A DNA stretch of 33,501 nt from Accumulibacter sp031732815. GTDB taxonomy: Bacteria > Pseudomonadota > Gammaproteobacteria > Burkholderiales > Rhodocyclaceae. Position numbers and translations under genes: made by a program. The DNA lies in the NCBI RefSeq assembly GCF_031732815.1, contig NZ_JAVMKF010000098.1, positions 1 through 33,501 of the forward strand. The letters are read 5' to 3'. Of this stretch, positions 1-7,109 are shown in pieces; position 1 is the stretch's first letter, and every line of letters begins with the position of its first letter. The notes beneath the pieces are model-generated. The model worked only from the letters and a program-made list of their open reading frames with translations, ran no database searches and was not told the DNA's origin.

Positions 1-41
1 TTACCGCTTTACCCCGTGATGACGATGACGAAGGAACTGCG

Positions 42-419
42 ATGAATCCACCTGACGAGAGTGGTGTTGAGGAAACAGGGGGTTCGCGGGCGCCAGCCCC
101 CGAAAAAATTTCTTTGCCGCCGCGCGCCGCGCGCGCCGGCGTTGCGCTCGAGCGCGCGATGCTGTTCGCCACCTGGCTGGTGCCCGTGCTCGAGCGCTTT
201 CCACGCAGCCAGCGCTTCCTGCTCGGCGACCGCCTGCAGACGCTGACGCTCGACATCATCGAGGGGCTGATCGAGGCAAGCTACCAGAAAGCGCCCTGGG
301 ACACGCTGCACCGGGTCAATGTGCTGCTCGAAAAGCAGCGCGTGCTCTGTCGCCTGGCGTACAAGCTGCGACATCTCGATGTCCGGCGTTACGAATTCGC
401 CGCCAGGAAGCTCGACTGA
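42..419 (+). CDS. avd: DGR accessory variability determinant (Avd-like four-helix bundle protein)
   Basis: The 125-residue protein is small and basic. Its predicted helices include LERAMLFATWLVPVLERF, LQTLTLDIIEGLIEASY, and VNVLLEKQRVLCRLAYKL followed by an RRYEFAARKLD end, which is the pattern of the bacterial Avd / 23S rRNA intervening-sequence four-helix-bundle family. In diversity-generating retroelements Avd forms a pentamer that binds the reverse transcriptase and the template RNA and is needed for mutagenic cDNA synthesis. AAGGA at 31-35 is a suitable Shine-Dalgarno site for the ATG at 42. A frame open from the window edge ends in TGA at 43-45, overlapping the ATG (ATGA), which would fit coupling to an upstream target gene, although another frame closes at 17-19. 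The template repeat follows within 50 bp, as in classical target-avd-TR-RT cassettes, but no reverse transcriptase follows. Family assignment is from recognition; role is inferred from context. Confidence 0.82.
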   Translation: MNPPDESGVEETGGSRAPAPEKISLPPRAARAGVALERAMLFATWLVPVLERFPRSQRFLLGDRLQTLTLDIIEGLIEASYQKAPWDTLHRVNVLLEKQRVLCRLAYKLRHLDVRRYEFAARKLD

Positions 420-460
420 GTTTTCGGCGACGATCCGCCGGCTCAAACGGCTGCCAAGTG

Positions 461-575
461 GACCGGCGGGTGTTGCGCGGCGGCTCCTGGAACAACAATG
501 CCAGGAACGCCCGCTCGGCCAACCGCAACAGGAACGCGCCAGACAACCGGAACAACAATGCCGGTTTCCGTCCTT
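461..575 (+). other. DGR template repeat (TR)
   Basis: A short open frame starting near 458 reads VLRGGSWNNNARNARSANR and continues through NRNAPDN to NNNAGFRP. This is the signature of the C-type-lectin / formylglycine-generating-enzyme fold end of DGR target proteins. All eleven Asn codons are AAC or AAT, so the adenines that DGR reverse transcription randomises fall in codon positions 1 and 2. The pyrimidine third base means that no substitution there can create a stop. That codon use marks the non-mutated template, not a variable region. It sits about 50 bp after avd, the usual place. It is therefore annotated as a template RNA region and not as a protein gene. Exact borders cannot be set without the matching variable region, which is not in this window. 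Confidence 0.82.
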
Positions 576-663
576 CCCGTATGCTGCGTTTCGGAGTGCC
601 TCGCCTCAAGGGTCGAAGCAGAGTAGCCGCAAGCATCCAGGCCGCTTGAGCAAGCGCAGCACA

Positions 664-704
664 CCCCCGGCGTCCTGGCCCACACGGCTGGGCGACGCCG
701 GGGG
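664..704. other. strong stem-loop after the DGR template repeat
   Basis: CCCCCGGCGTC at 664-674 pairs perfectly with GACGCCGGGGG at 694-704. The 19-nt loop can form a further GCCC/GGGC pair (678-681 with 690-693). Neither strand shows a T-run after it, so it is not a clean intrinsic terminator. It lies about 90 nt downstream of the template repeat on the plus strand, where the structured spacer RNA needed for cDNA priming is expected in a DGR. It is also about 90 nt downstream of truB on the minus strand, so a role at the end of the truB transcript is the alternative. Confidence 0.6.
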
Positions 705-770
705 ATCATTCTGCGCAATGGCGTGATCGGCTCGCCGACCGGAGCGTCGCCAGCCAACACGCCGCGCTGA

Positions 771-810
771 CCCGCGCCAAGCCGCGCCAAGCCGCGCTAA
801 GCCACGCCGA
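771..810. repeat. 10-bp degenerate tandem repeat over the truB stop
   Basis: Four consecutive 10-bp units resemble GCCGCGCCAA: cccgcgccaa, gccgcgccaa, gccgcgctaa and gccacgccga. The truB stop codon (CTA on plus, 797-799) lies in the third unit. This looks like local slippage at the gene end. Confidence 0.7.
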
Positions 811-1696
811 CCACGCGGCGCGGACGCAATTGCGGGCGCTCGGCGTCGCTTTCGCCGACACCGAGCAGGCGGCCGGCGGCGTCGTAGACTCGATAGCTGC
901 CTGGCGGCTGCGCGTCGCCCACCGGATTGCCGTGGCGGAAACGCAGTGCGGCGGCCTCGTCCAGATGCACTGCCGGCAGGCCCTGCAGCAGGCGATCGAG
1001 CGGGAGCAGGCGGCCGGTCCTCTCTTCCGCGGAAAGCTCGGCGAGCGCGGCGAGCGGCAGCGCGTCGGCGACTTGCAGCGAACCGACCGCGGTTCGCCGC
1101 AGCGCGCTCAGGTGGGCGGCGCAAGCGAGCGCTTCGCCGAGCTCGACGGCCAGGCTGCGCACGTAGGTTCCCTTGCTGCAGCGCACGTGCAGGCGGCAGC
1201 GCTCGCCGCTGAAGTCGATCAGTTGCAGGCGGTGAATCGTGATCTGGCGCGCTGGCCGCTCGACTTCGATTCCCTGGCGCGCCAGCGTGTAGAGCGCGCG
1301 TCCCTGGTGTTTGAGCGCCGAATGCATCGGCGGAATCTGTTCGAGCGGGCCGCGCAGGCGGGCCAGCGCGTCGTTCAGCGCGGCAGCGTCGAAAGCGATC
1401 GGGCAGCGCCGGACGACGGCGCCGTCGGCGTCGCCGGTGTCGGTGGCGATGCCGAAGCAGACCTCGGCTTCGTAGGACTTGTCGGCGGCCAGCAGGTCGT
1501 GCGCGAACTTCGTCGCTTCGCCGAAACAGAGCGGCAGCAGGCCGCTGGCGAGTGGGTCGAGCGTTCCGGTGTGGCCGGCCTTGGCGGCGGAAAACAGCCG
1601 GCGCGCCTGTTGCAGCGCGGCGTTGGACGTGATTCCGGAAGGTTTGTCGAGCAGCAGGACGCCATCTACCCGCTGCCAGGCTTTGCCGGCGGCCAA
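797..1696 (-). CDS. truB: tRNA pseudouridine(55) synthase TruB
   Basis: TruB converts U55 in the T-loop of almost all tRNAs to pseudouridine. The 299-residue protein matches the usual bacterial length. It opens with VDGVLLLDKPSGITSNAAL, then has the catalytic motif GHTGTLDPLASGLLP with the nucleophilic Asp at about residue 47, the QIPPMHSALKHQGRALY segment, the CSKGTYVRSL motif near residue 175, and a C-terminal PUA-like part with FRHGNPVG. The open frame starts at a TTG at 1696-1694, one base after the rbfA TGA, so translation is probably coupled to rbfA; no better in-frame ATG is seen upstream of the conserved start of the domain. It is the last gene of the rimP-nusA-infB-rbfA-truB operon. 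Confidence 0.97.
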   Translation of the reverse strand: MAAGKAWQRVDGVLLLDKPSGITSNAALQQARRLFSAAKAGHTGTLDPLASGLLPLCFGEATKFAHDLLAADKSYEAEVCFGIATDTGDADGAVVRRCPIAFDAAALNDALARLRGPLEQIPPMHSALKHQGRALYTLARQGIEVERPARQITIHRLQLIDFSGERCRLHVRCSKGTYVRSLAVELGEALACAAHLSALRRTAVGSLQVADALPLAALAELSAEERTGRLLPLDRLLQGLPAVHLDEAAALRFRHGNPVGDAQPPGSYRVYDAAGRLLGVGESDAERPQLRPRRVVGVA

Positions 1697-1697
1697 G

Positions 1698-2084
1698 TCA
1701 GCTCGGTTCGTCCGGATCGGACTGATGCGAAATCGCCACCGCTTCGTTGATCAGCTTCGACAACTGCGCACCGCGTTCGAGCGACTCGTCGAAGATGAAG
1801 TGCAGTTGCGGCGTCATGTGGATGCTGATCCGCTTGCCGAGTTCGCTGCGCAGGAATCCGGCGGCGTTCTCCAGGCCCGCCTGCAGCGATGCCAGGTGGT
1901 CGCTGCCCGCCAGGCTGCTGAAGAAGACCTTGGCGTGCGCATAATCCGGGCTGACCTGCACGTCGGTCAGGCTGATCATGCCGACGCGCGGATCGCGCAG
2001 TTCGAGCCGGATCACTTCCGCCAGTTCGCGCCGGATCTGTTCGGCGATCCGGTCGCGACGAGAAAAACCCCGATGGTCGGCCAT
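1698..2084 (-). CDS. rbfA: 30S ribosome-binding factor RbfA
   Basis: RbfA is a KH-fold assembly factor that binds immature 30S subunits and helps maturation of the 16S rRNA 5' end; in E. coli it is needed for growth in the cold. The 128-residue sequence shows the family start RRDRIAEQIRRELAEVI, the LRDPRVGMISLTDVQVSPD core, the AKVFFSSL strand and the late HFIFDESLERGAQLSKLI segment. Its ATG at 2084 directly abuts the infB stop (TTA on plus, 2085-2087), giving zero spacing and probable translational coupling. Partners are the neighbouring translation genes infB and truB. Confidence 0.97.
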   Translation of the reverse strand: MADHRGFSRRDRIAEQIRRELAEVIRLELRDPRVGMISLTDVQVSPDYAHAKVFFSSLAGSDHLASLQAGLENAAGFLRSELGKRISIHMTPQLHFIFDESLERGAQLSKLINEAVAISHQSDPDEPS

Positions 2085-5006
2085 TTACAGCGTCCGCGCG
2101 ATTTCGGTCACGTCGTAGACTTCGAGCTGGTCGCCTTCTTCGTAGCCGCTGAAGTTCTTCAGCGACAAGCCGCATTCGAAGCCGGCGCGAACTTCCTTGA
2201 CGTCGTCCTTGAAGCGCTTGAGCGATTCGATTTCGCCGTCCCAGAGGACGATGTGCTTGCGCAGCAGGCGCGCGCGCGAGCTGCGCTTGATCAGTCCTTC
2301 GAGCACGTAGCAGCCGGCGATCGTGCCGATGCGCGTCGCCCGGAAGACCTGGCGGATTTCGACCAGACCGGTGATGTCCTCGCGCTTTTCGGGCGCCAGC
2401 ATGCCGGAGAGCGCCGCCTTGACCTCGTCCACCGCGTCGTAAATGATGTTGTAGTAGCGGATGTCGACCCCGGCGGTTTCCGCCGCCTTGCGCGCACCGG
2501 CGTCGGCGCGCGTATTGAAGCCGATGATGACGGCTTTCGAGGCCTGCGCCAGGTGCACGTCGGATTCGCTGATCGCACCGACCGCGGCGTGGATGACGTT
2601 GACCTTGACTTCCGCCGTCGCCAGCTTCTGCAGCGACTGAACCAGCGCTTCCTGCGAGCCCTGCACGTCGGCCTTGATGATCAGCGCGAGTACCTTGGCT
2701 TCCGCTTCGTTCATCTGTTCGAGCAGCGTCTCCAGCTTGGCCGCCTGCTTGGTCGCCAGTTTGACGTCGCGGTACTTGCCCTGCCGGAAGAGCGCGATTT
2801 CGCGCGCCTTGCGTTCGTCGGCGAGGACCATCGCCTCCTGGCCGGCTGCCGGAACGTCGGACAGGCCGAGAATTTCGACCGGAATCGATGGCCCGGCTTC
2901 CTTGATGATCTTGCCGTTCTCGTCGAGCATCGCGCGCACGCGGCCGAAAACCGGGCCGGCGAGCAGCACGTCGCCCTGGTGCAGCGTTCCCGAGAGAACG
3001 AGCATCGTCGCCACCGGGCCGCGCCCGCGGTCGAGGCGCGCTTCGATGATCAGGCCGCGCGCCGGCACATCGCGCGCCGCCTTGAGGTCGAGCACGTCGG
3101 CCTGCAGGAGGACGTTTTCGAGCAGTTCGTCGATGCCGGCGCCGGTCTTCGCCGAAACGCTGACGAAGGGCGCGTCGCCGCCGTACTCTTCCGGAACGAC
3201 TTCTTCGCCGACCAGTTCCTGCTTGACGCGGTCGGGCTGCGCGCCGGGTTTGTCGATCTTGTTGATCGCGACGACGATCGGCACGCCGGCCGCTTTCGCG
3301 TGGTGAATCGCTTCGCGCGTCTGCGGCATGACGCCGTCGTCGGCGGCGACGACCAGAATGACGATGTCGGTCGCTTTCGCTCCCCGCGCGCGCATCGCGG
3401 TAAAGGCTTCGTGTCCCGGCGTGTCGAGGAAGGTGACGACGCCGCGCGCGGTTTCGACGTGGTAGGCGCCGATGTGCTGCGTGATGCCGCCGGCTTCGCC
3501 GCTCGCCACGCGCGTGCGCCGGATGTAGTCGAGCAGCGAGGTCTTGCCGTGGTCGACGTGGCCCATGACGGTGACCACCGGCGCGCGCGTTTCGAGCGGA
3601 ACGTCCTTGTGCTGCGCGTCGGCGTCGTCGAGATAGGCATCCGGGTCGTCGAGCTTGGCGGCGAACGCCTTGTGGCCCATTTCCTCGACGACGATCATCG
3701 CCGTTTCCTGGTCGAGCACCTGGTTGATCGTCACCATCGAGCCCATCTTCATCAGCGCCTTGATCACCTCGGTCGCCTTGACCGCCATCTTGTGCGCCAG
3801 ATCGGCGACCGAAATCGTTTCCGGCACCTGCACCTGATGGATGACCGGTTCGACCGGCAACTGGAAGGTGTGCTGTTCGTCTTCGCCGCCGGCGCCGCGC
3901 GCCGCGCGCTTGCCGTGCTTGGTGTCGCGCCAGCCGGTGGCACCGGTGGCGCCGCGCGTCTTCAGCCCGACGCGCTTGTTGGTGCCTTCGTTCTTCCACT
4001 GGCCCTTCTTGTCGACCGCCTTCTTCTCCGGCGCCTTCTTCTCCGGCGCTTTCTTGTCGGTCGCGGCGGGCTTGCCGGCCGGCTTGTGCAGCGTCTTGTC
4101 TTCCGGCGGGCGGTCGCTCGCCGTTTGTGCCGCCGCCTGTTTGGCGACGACGGCGGCCTTCGCGGCGACCGCTTTCTCTTCGGCGTCGAGCTTCAGACGC
4201 GCCAGGTCGGCGCTGCGCTGTTGCTTGCTCTTGAACTCGGCTTCCTGGCGCGCACGCAGTTCGGCGTGCCGGCGCTCTTCTTCGGCGCGCAGGCGCTGCT
4301 GTTCTTCGCCGATGATCGAGGCGCGCGTGACGACCTTCTTGCCCGGCGCGCGGGTTTCGCCTGCCGCTTCCGGCTTGCCGGCGGCCGGCGCCTCGCCGCG
4401 CGCTTCGGCCTTGGCCGGGGCGACCGGCGGAGCGGCGCTCGCGCCGCCCGGCGGGGCTGTGGCGGCTGCCGGAACGGCTGGCGCTGGCGGCGGGCTGGCC
4501 GGCTCTGCGACCGGCGCGACCGGCGCGACCGGCGCTGCCGGTGCCGCCGCCGGCGTCTCGACCAGCGGCACGCCTGGTGCTTCCAGCGCGACCTCCGGCA
4601 AGCTGCGCTCGACGGCGACCGGCGGCTCGACGTCCGCTTCCGGCCGCGCTTCGCTGCGTGTTTCGGGGCGCGCTTCAGGACGCGCCTCCGGACGCGCTTC
4701 GAGCGTGTCGCGCTTGACCAGCACGCGCTTCTTGCGCACCTCGACCTGCACGGTATGCGCCTTGCCGTGCGCGTCCTGCGAACGGATTTCGCTCGTTTCC
4801 TTGCGCATCAGCGTGATTTTCGTCTTCGCCTCGGTACGCCCCCCGTGCGATCGGCGCAGGTAGTCGAGCAATTTCGACTTGTCCTGCTCCGACAGGATGT
4901 CCTCAGCTTGCCGCTTGGCCACGCCCGCCTTCTGCAACTGCTCGAGCAGCGCGCCAGCCGGCATTTTCAGCTGGGTGGCAAATTGGGCAACACTCGTTTG
5001 CGCCAT
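2085..5006 (-). CDS. infB: translation initiation factor IF-2
   Basis: IF-2 is the GTPase that places fMet-tRNA on the 30S subunit and promotes subunit joining. The ATG at 5006 (MAQTSVAQFATQL) is chosen over a longer open frame. It has a GAGGAA-type Shine-Dalgarno site and gives the typical IF2N domain at residues 1-55; the protein is then 973 residues. A long disordered linker follows (about 95-340), with EARP repeats, Ala/Pro-rich stretches and charged coiled-coil segments. A second IF2N-like domain lies at about 395-445. The G domain starts with GHVDHGKT at about 482-489, with DTPGHEAF and NKID motifs, followed by domains II-IV. The nusA TGA and this ATG are separated by one base. The linker is low-complexity but in frame. 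Confidence 0.98.
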   Translation of the reverse strand: MAQTSVAQFATQLKMPAGALLEQLQKAGVAKRQAEDILSEQDKSKLLDYLRRSHGGRTEAKTKITLMRKETSEIRSQDAHGKAHTVQVEVRKKRVLVKRDTLEARPEARPEARPETRSEARPEADVEPPVAVERSLPEVALEAPGVPLVETPAAAPAAPVAPVAPVAEPASPPPAPAVPAAATAPPGGASAAPPVAPAKAEARGEAPAAGKPEAAGETRAPGKKVVTRASIIGEEQQRLRAEEERRHAELRARQEAEFKSKQQRSADLARLKLDAEEKAVAAKAAVVAKQAAAQTASDRPPEDKTLHKPAGKPAATDKKAPEKKAPEKKAVDKKGQWKNEGTNKRVGLKTRGATGATGWRDTKHGKRAARGAGGEDEQHTFQLPVEPVIHQVQVPETISVADLAHKMAVKATEVIKALMKMGSMVTINQVLDQETAMIVVEEMGHKAFAAKLDDPDAYLDDADAQHKDVPLETRAPVVTVMGHVDHGKTSLLDYIRRTRVASGEAGGITQHIGAYHVETARGVVTFLDTPGHEAFTAMRARGAKATDIVILVVAADDGVMPQTREAIHHAKAAGVPIVVAINKIDKPGAQPDRVKQELVGEEVVPEEYGGDAPFVSVSAKTGAGIDELLENVLLQADVLDLKAARDVPARGLIIEARLDRGRGPVATMLVLSGTLHQGDVLLAGPVFGRVRAMLDENGKIIKEAGPSIPVEILGLSDVPAAGQEAMVLADERKAREIALFRQGKYRDVKLATKQAAKLETLLEQMNEAEAKVLALIIKADVQGSQEALVQSLQKLATAEVKVNVIHAAVGAISESDVHLAQASKAVIIGFNTRADAGARKAAETAGVDIRYYNIIYDAVDEVKAALSGMLAPEKREDITGLVEIRQVFRATRIGTIAGCYVLEGLIKRSSRARLLRKHIVLWDGEIESLKRFKDDVKEVRAGFECGLSLKNFSGYEEGDQLEVYDVTEIARTL

Positions 5007-5007
5007 G

Positions 5008-6498
5008 TCAGTTCCTCTCCCCCGCTTCAGCAAACCAGTGCGCGCGCGCCATGGTGATCAGTTGCGTGGCCCGCCGGCTGTCGATGCCGGTCATCTCGGT
5101 CAGTTCGTCGACTGCGAGATCGGCCAGGTCGTCGCGCGTCTTGATTCCGTTGCTGGCCAGTTTGCCGGCCAGCGCCTTGTCCATTCCCTCAAGGCTGAGC
5201 ATGTCGTCTGCGACATCCTCGATTTTTTCTTCGGTGACGATCGCCTCGGTCAGGAGGACGTTGCGCGCCCGCTCGCGCAGTTCCTGAACGGTCGCTTCGT
5301 CGAAGGCTTCGATCTCGAGCATTTCGTGCAGCGGCACGTAGGCCACTTCCTCGATCGTCGAAAAACCCTCTTCGATCAGGATGTTCGCGACATCTTCGTC
5401 GACGTCGAGCTTTTCCATGAAGAGCACGCGGATGGCCGCAGCCTCGGCCTCGACGACCGATTTGGACTCTTCCTCGGTCATCAGGTTGATCGTCCAGCCG
5501 GTCAGCTCGGACGCCAGGCGCACGTTCTGCCCGCCGCGGCCGATGGCGATCGCCAGGTTCTGTTCGTCGACGACGACGTCCATCACGTGCCTTTCCTCGT
5601 CGACGATGATCGAACTGACCTCAGCCGGCGCCAGCGCGCCGATGACGAACTGCGCCGGATCGGCCGACCAGAAAACGATATCTACGCGCTCGCCGGCCAG
5701 TTCGTTGGTCACCGCAGTGACCCGCATGCCGCGCATGCCAACGCAGGTGCCGATCGGGTCGACGCGCTGGTCGTTCGACTTGACGGCGATCTTCGCGCGC
5801 ATGCCGGGGTCGCGCGCCGCCGCCTTGATTTCGAGCAGGCCGTCGTCGACTTCCGGCACTTCGAGTGCGAACAGCTTGATGATGAACTCGGGCGCGGTGC
5901 GCGAAAGGATCAGTTGCGGCCCGCGCGCGCTGCGGTCGATACGCTGCAGGTAGGCCTTGACGCGATCGCCGACGCGCAGGTTCTCGCGCGGAATCATCTG
6001 GTCGCGCGGCAGCAGCGCTTCCATCTTGCCGGTTTCGACGATCGCGTTGCCACGTTCCATGCGCTTGATCGTCCCGGTCACCAGGTGCTCCTTGCGCGCC
6101 AGGAAATCGTTCAGAATCTGCTCCCGCTCAGCATCGCGAATCTTCTGCAGGATGACCTGCTTGGCCGCCTGCGCGCCGATCCGGCCAAAATCGATGGGTT
6201 CAAGCGCTTCTTCCAGGAAATCGCCGACCTCGACTTCCGGGTCCTGCTCCTGAGCTTCCGACAAGGCGATCTGCTGCTCCTCGTCGAGGAAGTCGGCATC
6301 GGCAACGACTTCCCAGCGGCGAAAGGTCTCGAAGTCACCGGTCTCGCGGTCGACGACGACACGCACGTTCGCATCATCGTGAATGCGCTTCTTGCTGGCC
6401 GAAGCCAAGGCCAACTCGAGCGCACCGAAGACAATGTCCTTGGTGACGTTCTTTTCGCGCGCCAGCACATCGACCAGCATCAAGATCTCGCGGCTCAT
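5008..6498 (-). CDS. nusA: transcription termination/antitermination factor NusA
   Basis: NusA binds RNA polymerase and nascent RNA, stimulates pausing and intrinsic termination, and takes part in rRNA antitermination. The 496-residue protein has an N-terminal polymerase-binding domain (MSREILMLVDVLAREKNV), an S1 domain at about 135-200 (VTGTIKRMERGNAIVETG), tandem KH domains with VGMRGMRV and AIGRGGQNVRLA, and two C-terminal helix-hairpin-helix acidic repeats (ILIEEGFSTIEEVAYVP and LASNGIKTRDDLADLAVDE). These repeats are the E. coli-type C-terminus, absent in shorter NusA proteins. It lies 14 bp after rimP and overlaps nothing. Because the operon leader carries two terminator-like hairpins, autoregulation by NusA is plausible; that is inference. 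Confidence 0.98.
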   Translation of the reverse strand: MSREILMLVDVLAREKNVTKDIVFGALELALASASKKRIHDDANVRVVVDRETGDFETFRRWEVVADADFLDEEQQIALSEAQEQDPEVEVGDFLEEALEPIDFGRIGAQAAKQVILQKIRDAEREQILNDFLARKEHLVTGTIKRMERGNAIVETGKMEALLPRDQMIPRENLRVGDRVKAYLQRIDRSARGPQLILSRTAPEFIIKLFALEVPEVDDGLLEIKAAARDPGMRAKIAVKSNDQRVDPIGTCVGMRGMRVTAVTNELAGERVDIVFWSADPAQFVIGALAPAEVSSIIVDEERHVMDVVVDEQNLAIAIGRGGQNVRLASELTGWTINLMTEEESKSVVEAEAAAIRVLFMEKLDVDEDVANILIEEGFSTIEEVAYVPLHEMLEIEAFDEATVQELRERARNVLLTEAIVTEEKIEDVADDMLSLEGMDKALAGKLASNGIKTRDDLADLAVDELTEMTGIDSRRATQLITMARAHWFAEAGERN

Positions 6499-6512
6499 TT
6501 CCTCATCTTCTC

Positions 6513-6980
6513 CTAAACCTGCCCGTCACTCGATTTCGCCAGATCAAACCGCGGAACCAGGCGCGCTTTGCCGATGTTTTCGGGAGCGAACTCGATTTCG
6601 TCCGCACCGACGCGCAGGCGCACCTGACCGTTCGTGATTCCCAACAGAAGGCCACTGAAGTTCCGCCGCCCAGCGAGCGGCAAGCGCAGCTTGAGGGTGA
6701 TCTCGCACCCGGCAAAACGCACGAAATCGGCTTCCTTCCTGAGCGGCCGGTCGATTCCCGGCGACGAGACTTCCAGGCGCTCGTAATCGACGTTCTCCAC
6801 CAGGAGCACACGCGAAAGCTGGTTGCTCACCAGAGCGCAGTCTTCGACATCGACTCCGCGCGGCTTGTCCGGGCGATCGATGTAGACGCGCAGCAGCCGC
6901 CCGCGCGGGCTGCGCTCGACGTCGACCAGTTCATAGCCGAGGCCGGTCACCGTTTTTTCAAGAACTTCGTACACATCCAT
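6513..6980 (-). CDS. rimP: ribosome maturation factor RimP
   Basis: RimP assists maturation of the 30S subunit. The N-terminal alpha/beta domain shows LGYELVDVERSPRG and LLRVYIDRP, then GVDVEDCALVSNQLSRVL and the family-defining LEVSSPGIDRPL. The C-terminal SH3-like domain spans about residues 85-150 and ends near ARLVPRFD. The ATG at 6980 (MDVYEVLEKTV, 155 residues) is preferred; a TTG at 6992 gives four more residues but lies in the T-run of a terminator-like hairpin. No clear Shine-Dalgarno site precedes the ATG; instead the hairpin T-tract ends ten bases upstream. It is the first gene of the nusA operon. Confidence 0.95.
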   Translation of the reverse strand: MDVYEVLEKTVTGLGYELVDVERSPRGRLLRVYIDRPDKPRGVDVEDCALVSNQLSRVLLVENVDYERLEVSSPGIDRPLRKEADFVRFAGCEITLKLRLPLAGRRNFSGLLLGITNGQVRLRVGADEIEFAPENIGKARLVPRFDLAKSSDGQV

Positions 6981-6990
6981 GGCCGCAAAC

Positions 6991-7012
6991 AAAAAATGGG
7001 CGAAACGCCCAT
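6991..7012 (-). terminator. intrinsic terminator-like hairpin 2 in the rimP-nusA leader
   Basis: Read on the minus strand, ATGGGCG-TTT-CGCCCAT forms a perfect 7-bp stem with a 3-nt loop and is followed by a six-T run (aaaaaa at 6991-6996 on plus, sharing one base with the stem). It ends about ten bases before the rimP ATG and after the operon promoter, so it can act as an attenuator or mask the ribosome-binding region. Confidence 0.72.
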
Positions 7013-7017
7013 CCCCG

Positions 7018-7039
7018 AAAAAATTGCCCCAACAGGGGC
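7018..7039 (-). terminator. intrinsic terminator-like hairpin 1 in the rimP-nusA leader
   Basis: On the minus strand GCCCC-TGTT-GGGGC (7039-7026) is followed by AA and six T (7023-7018). The 5-bp all-GC stem plus U-tract is a plausible intrinsic terminator. It is about 10 nt downstream of the start expected for the promoter at 7057-7085 and about 70 nt past the rluB stop. It could therefore both end rluB transcripts and attenuate the nusA operon. Confidence 0.7.
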
Positions 7040-7056
7040 GAGCGGAAAGCCGTTGG

Positions 7057-7085
7057 ATTATAACGAAAACATCGGCGTGCGTAAA
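7057..7085 (-). promoter_or_regulatory. sigma70-type promoter of the rimP-nusA-infB-rbfA-truB operon
   Basis: On the minus strand there is a perfect -10 TATAAT (7062-7057), 17 bp downstream of TTTACG (7085-7080; four of six match the -35 consensus). Transcription would start near 7050 and give a leader of about 70 nt containing both hairpins. It lies in the AT-richer 24-bp to 130-bp zone between rluB and rimP. Confidence 0.75.
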
Positions 7086-7109
7086 TCGCCCTGCAGGCGC
7101 AGACGGGCA

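Noticed and set aside
458..649. Small plus-strand frame as a 63-residue protein gene
   Set aside because: Its sequence is the DGR template repeat read as protein; no start context, and only the region encoding GGSW to GFRP resembles a protein family.
1479..5057. Very long plus-strand open frame opposite infB
   Set aside because: It is antisense to the certain rbfA and infB genes, has Arg/Phe-rich sequence without known motifs, and reflects GC-rich codon bias.
5057..5953. Serine/arginine-rich plus-strand frames opposite nusA
   Set aside because: Antisense shadows of nusA with no start signals or motifs.
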